NCBI GenBank assembly: GCA_050257395.1
Contig: JBLMWU010000030.1
Span: 1 to 14,696, forward strand
DNA from: JAIRTY01 sp050257395
GTDB taxonomy: Bacteria; Actinomycetota; Actinomycetes; Streptosporangiales; Streptosporangiaceae
Direction of reading: 5' to 3'
Length of the DNA stretch: 14,696 nucleotides
Numbering within the stretch: the first letter of the stretch is position 1; every line of letters starts with the position of its first letter. Shown here piece by piece: positions 13,872-14,696 of the stretch. The position numbers and the translations under genes were made by a program. Below the pieces are notes generated by a model. That model was not told where the DNA came from, did no database searches, and was given only the letters and a program-made list of their open reading frames with translations.

Positions 13872-14696
13872 TGCAGCCCCTTACCGCCGGCGGGCGCCCG
13901 GCAGGACTCGGACGGAGGGGCTGGAATGTGCCTGGCAGGCCTGCCCGCAGCTTTACTCCGGCTTAGAGAAGACCCGCGGAGCCCGGCGCGTAATACCACT
14001 TCGGCAGGAAGAGGCCCTGATCCTCAGGAGCATTGGGACCTGCTGGCGCCCAGCCGCCGGCCTCATCAGCTAGCCCACGATTACACTCAGCAACCGGTGG
14101 CCGGTTACTCTCCGAAGCCGCTCTCGCCGCGCAGTGATCGCCTGCTACGACGTCTTACCTGCCAGAATGGTTGACAGGATCGTCACAGGAAATTTCCGGA
14201 TACGACTCCCCTATCCGATATACCCGAACGTTGGTAACGTAGCGTGCGTTTGCACAACCGGTTCGGCCGGACCGTCAGCGCCAGACGGGACCTCAGGCCA
14301 GCTACCGGCGTGCTAGGTACCTGGGGGGGACCTAGATGGCAGGAAGCGCCTTAAGAGTGCGTGCCTTGGCAGGCGGGGCGGAGGGTCGGCCCCGGCTGGC
14401 CGGGTGCCGGGTGACCAGGCATGTCCTGGCCATCTCCGGGCTCGGGAATGCCGGGCTTCCCGCATCAGCTCGCTGCGGCGACCGTGACGGCGGCCGCTCA
14501 CGAGCAGTTCGCCCATGGGGACTGCCAGGGCGGCGATACGAGGCGAAGCGGCTGGCGACGCGGGCCTGGCGAGCCAGATCCAGGGCTCTCTGCCCGCTGC
14601 GGCAGGCCGCACCCAGCATCACCCACACACCCTGGTTAGGCACGTCCTGTCTGCTGGCACGCGAGACGGACGAGAACTGGTGGGGGACCGGATGAC
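13872..14696. other. About 825 bases without a convincing gene
   Basis: Frames are open here but none behaves like a gene. In the longest plus frame (14336-14695) GC at codon positions one, two and three is about 69, 71 and 74 percent, against more than 90 percent at position three in the real genes. The frame uses TTA, AGA and CGA codons freely, and the opposite-strand frames share these flat values. The stretch at 14150-14260 is visibly less GC-rich. It may be regulatory, a decayed gene, or the edge of an element beyond the window. The last bases (GGGGGA, four bases, ATGAC at 14692) could be the ribosome binding site and start of a plus-strand gene outside the window. Confidence 0.5.
14188..14335. 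repeat. Cluster of short palindromes in a less GC-rich stretch
   Basis: Perfect or near-perfect dyads follow one another: GGAAATTTCC (14188-14197), ACGTT-GGT-AACGT (14228-14240), GTGC-GTTT-GCAC (14244-14255), AACCGGTT (14256-14263), the imperfect CGGTTCGGCCGGACCG (14258-14273), and CTAGGT with ACCTAG around an 11-base G-rich loop (14313-14335). A GGGTAT on the minus strand (14220-14225) and a TTGACA on the plus strand (14171-14176) lie among or beside them, but neither has a well-placed partner box. A control region with several operators is the simplest reading. Confidence 0.35.

Noticed and set aside
13043..13959. 11-base repeat AGCTTTACTCC at 13043-13053 and 13949-13959
   Set aside because: Exact 11-base repeats are expected by chance several times in a window of this size, and only the first copy precedes a start codon.
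14336..14695. 119-residue plus-strand frame with a G-rich ribosome binding site and a TGA overlapping a possible ATG (14692)
   Set aside because: GC is flat over the three codon positions, rare TTA, AGA and CGA codons are frequent, and the product has no domain-like pattern. The ATGA overlap is suggestive but not enough.

Overview
The window looks like chromosomal DNA from a high-GC actinobacterium. GC is very high, nearly all real genes have third codon positions close to all G or C, GTG starts occur with good ribosome binding sites, and the gene content is typical of the group: wax ester synthase/DGAT, a DUF3556 membrane protein, a single-domain RsbW-like ATPase and a STAS protein. I cannot name the genus. 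No tRNA, rRNA, CRISPR array, insertion sequence or phage gene was seen.

Left region (1-10158, all minus strand). Reading in the direction of transcription: trehalose-6-phosphate synthase (otsA), an isopenicillin-N-synthase-like Fe(II)/2-oxoglutarate dioxygenase 5 bases behind it, a DUF3556 multi-pass membrane protein, a CrtI-like FAD oxidoreductase whose GTG start overlaps the DUF3556 stop, an alpha/beta hydrolase, a wax ester synthase/diacylglycerol acyltransferase, a patatin-like lipase, and the N-terminal part of a Pro/Ala/Arg-rich single-span membrane protein that runs off the left edge. Together this reads as a lipid locus: acyl transfer to make neutral lipid (WS/DGAT), acyl-ester hydrolysis (patatin, alpha/beta hydrolase), redox modification at the membrane (DUF3556 plus FAD enzyme), and trehalose synthesis. 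That joint role is an inference from gene order.

Middle and right region (10302-13871). A DUF664/DinB-fold protein (plus) converges on an RsbW-like ATPase (minus), which diverges from a P-loop kinase resembling 2-phosphoglycerate kinase (plus). Next come an exported six-cysteine protein of unknown family (minus), a remnant of a CPBP-type membrane protease interrupted by TGA, and a STAS-domain protein (minus). The two sigma-factor-control proteins each lack a usual key residue: the ATPase has Asn where the G1-box Asp is expected, and the STAS protein has Arg where the phosphorylated Ser is expected. Two candidate promoters resembling the SigB/SigF class (GTTT-like, 15-base spacer, GGGTAT-like) lie before the patatin gene and before the ATPase gene.

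Right end (13872-14696). About 825 bases without a convincing gene. Codon-position GC is flat in the longest open frame, and a stretch near 14188-14335 is unusually dense in short perfect palindromes.
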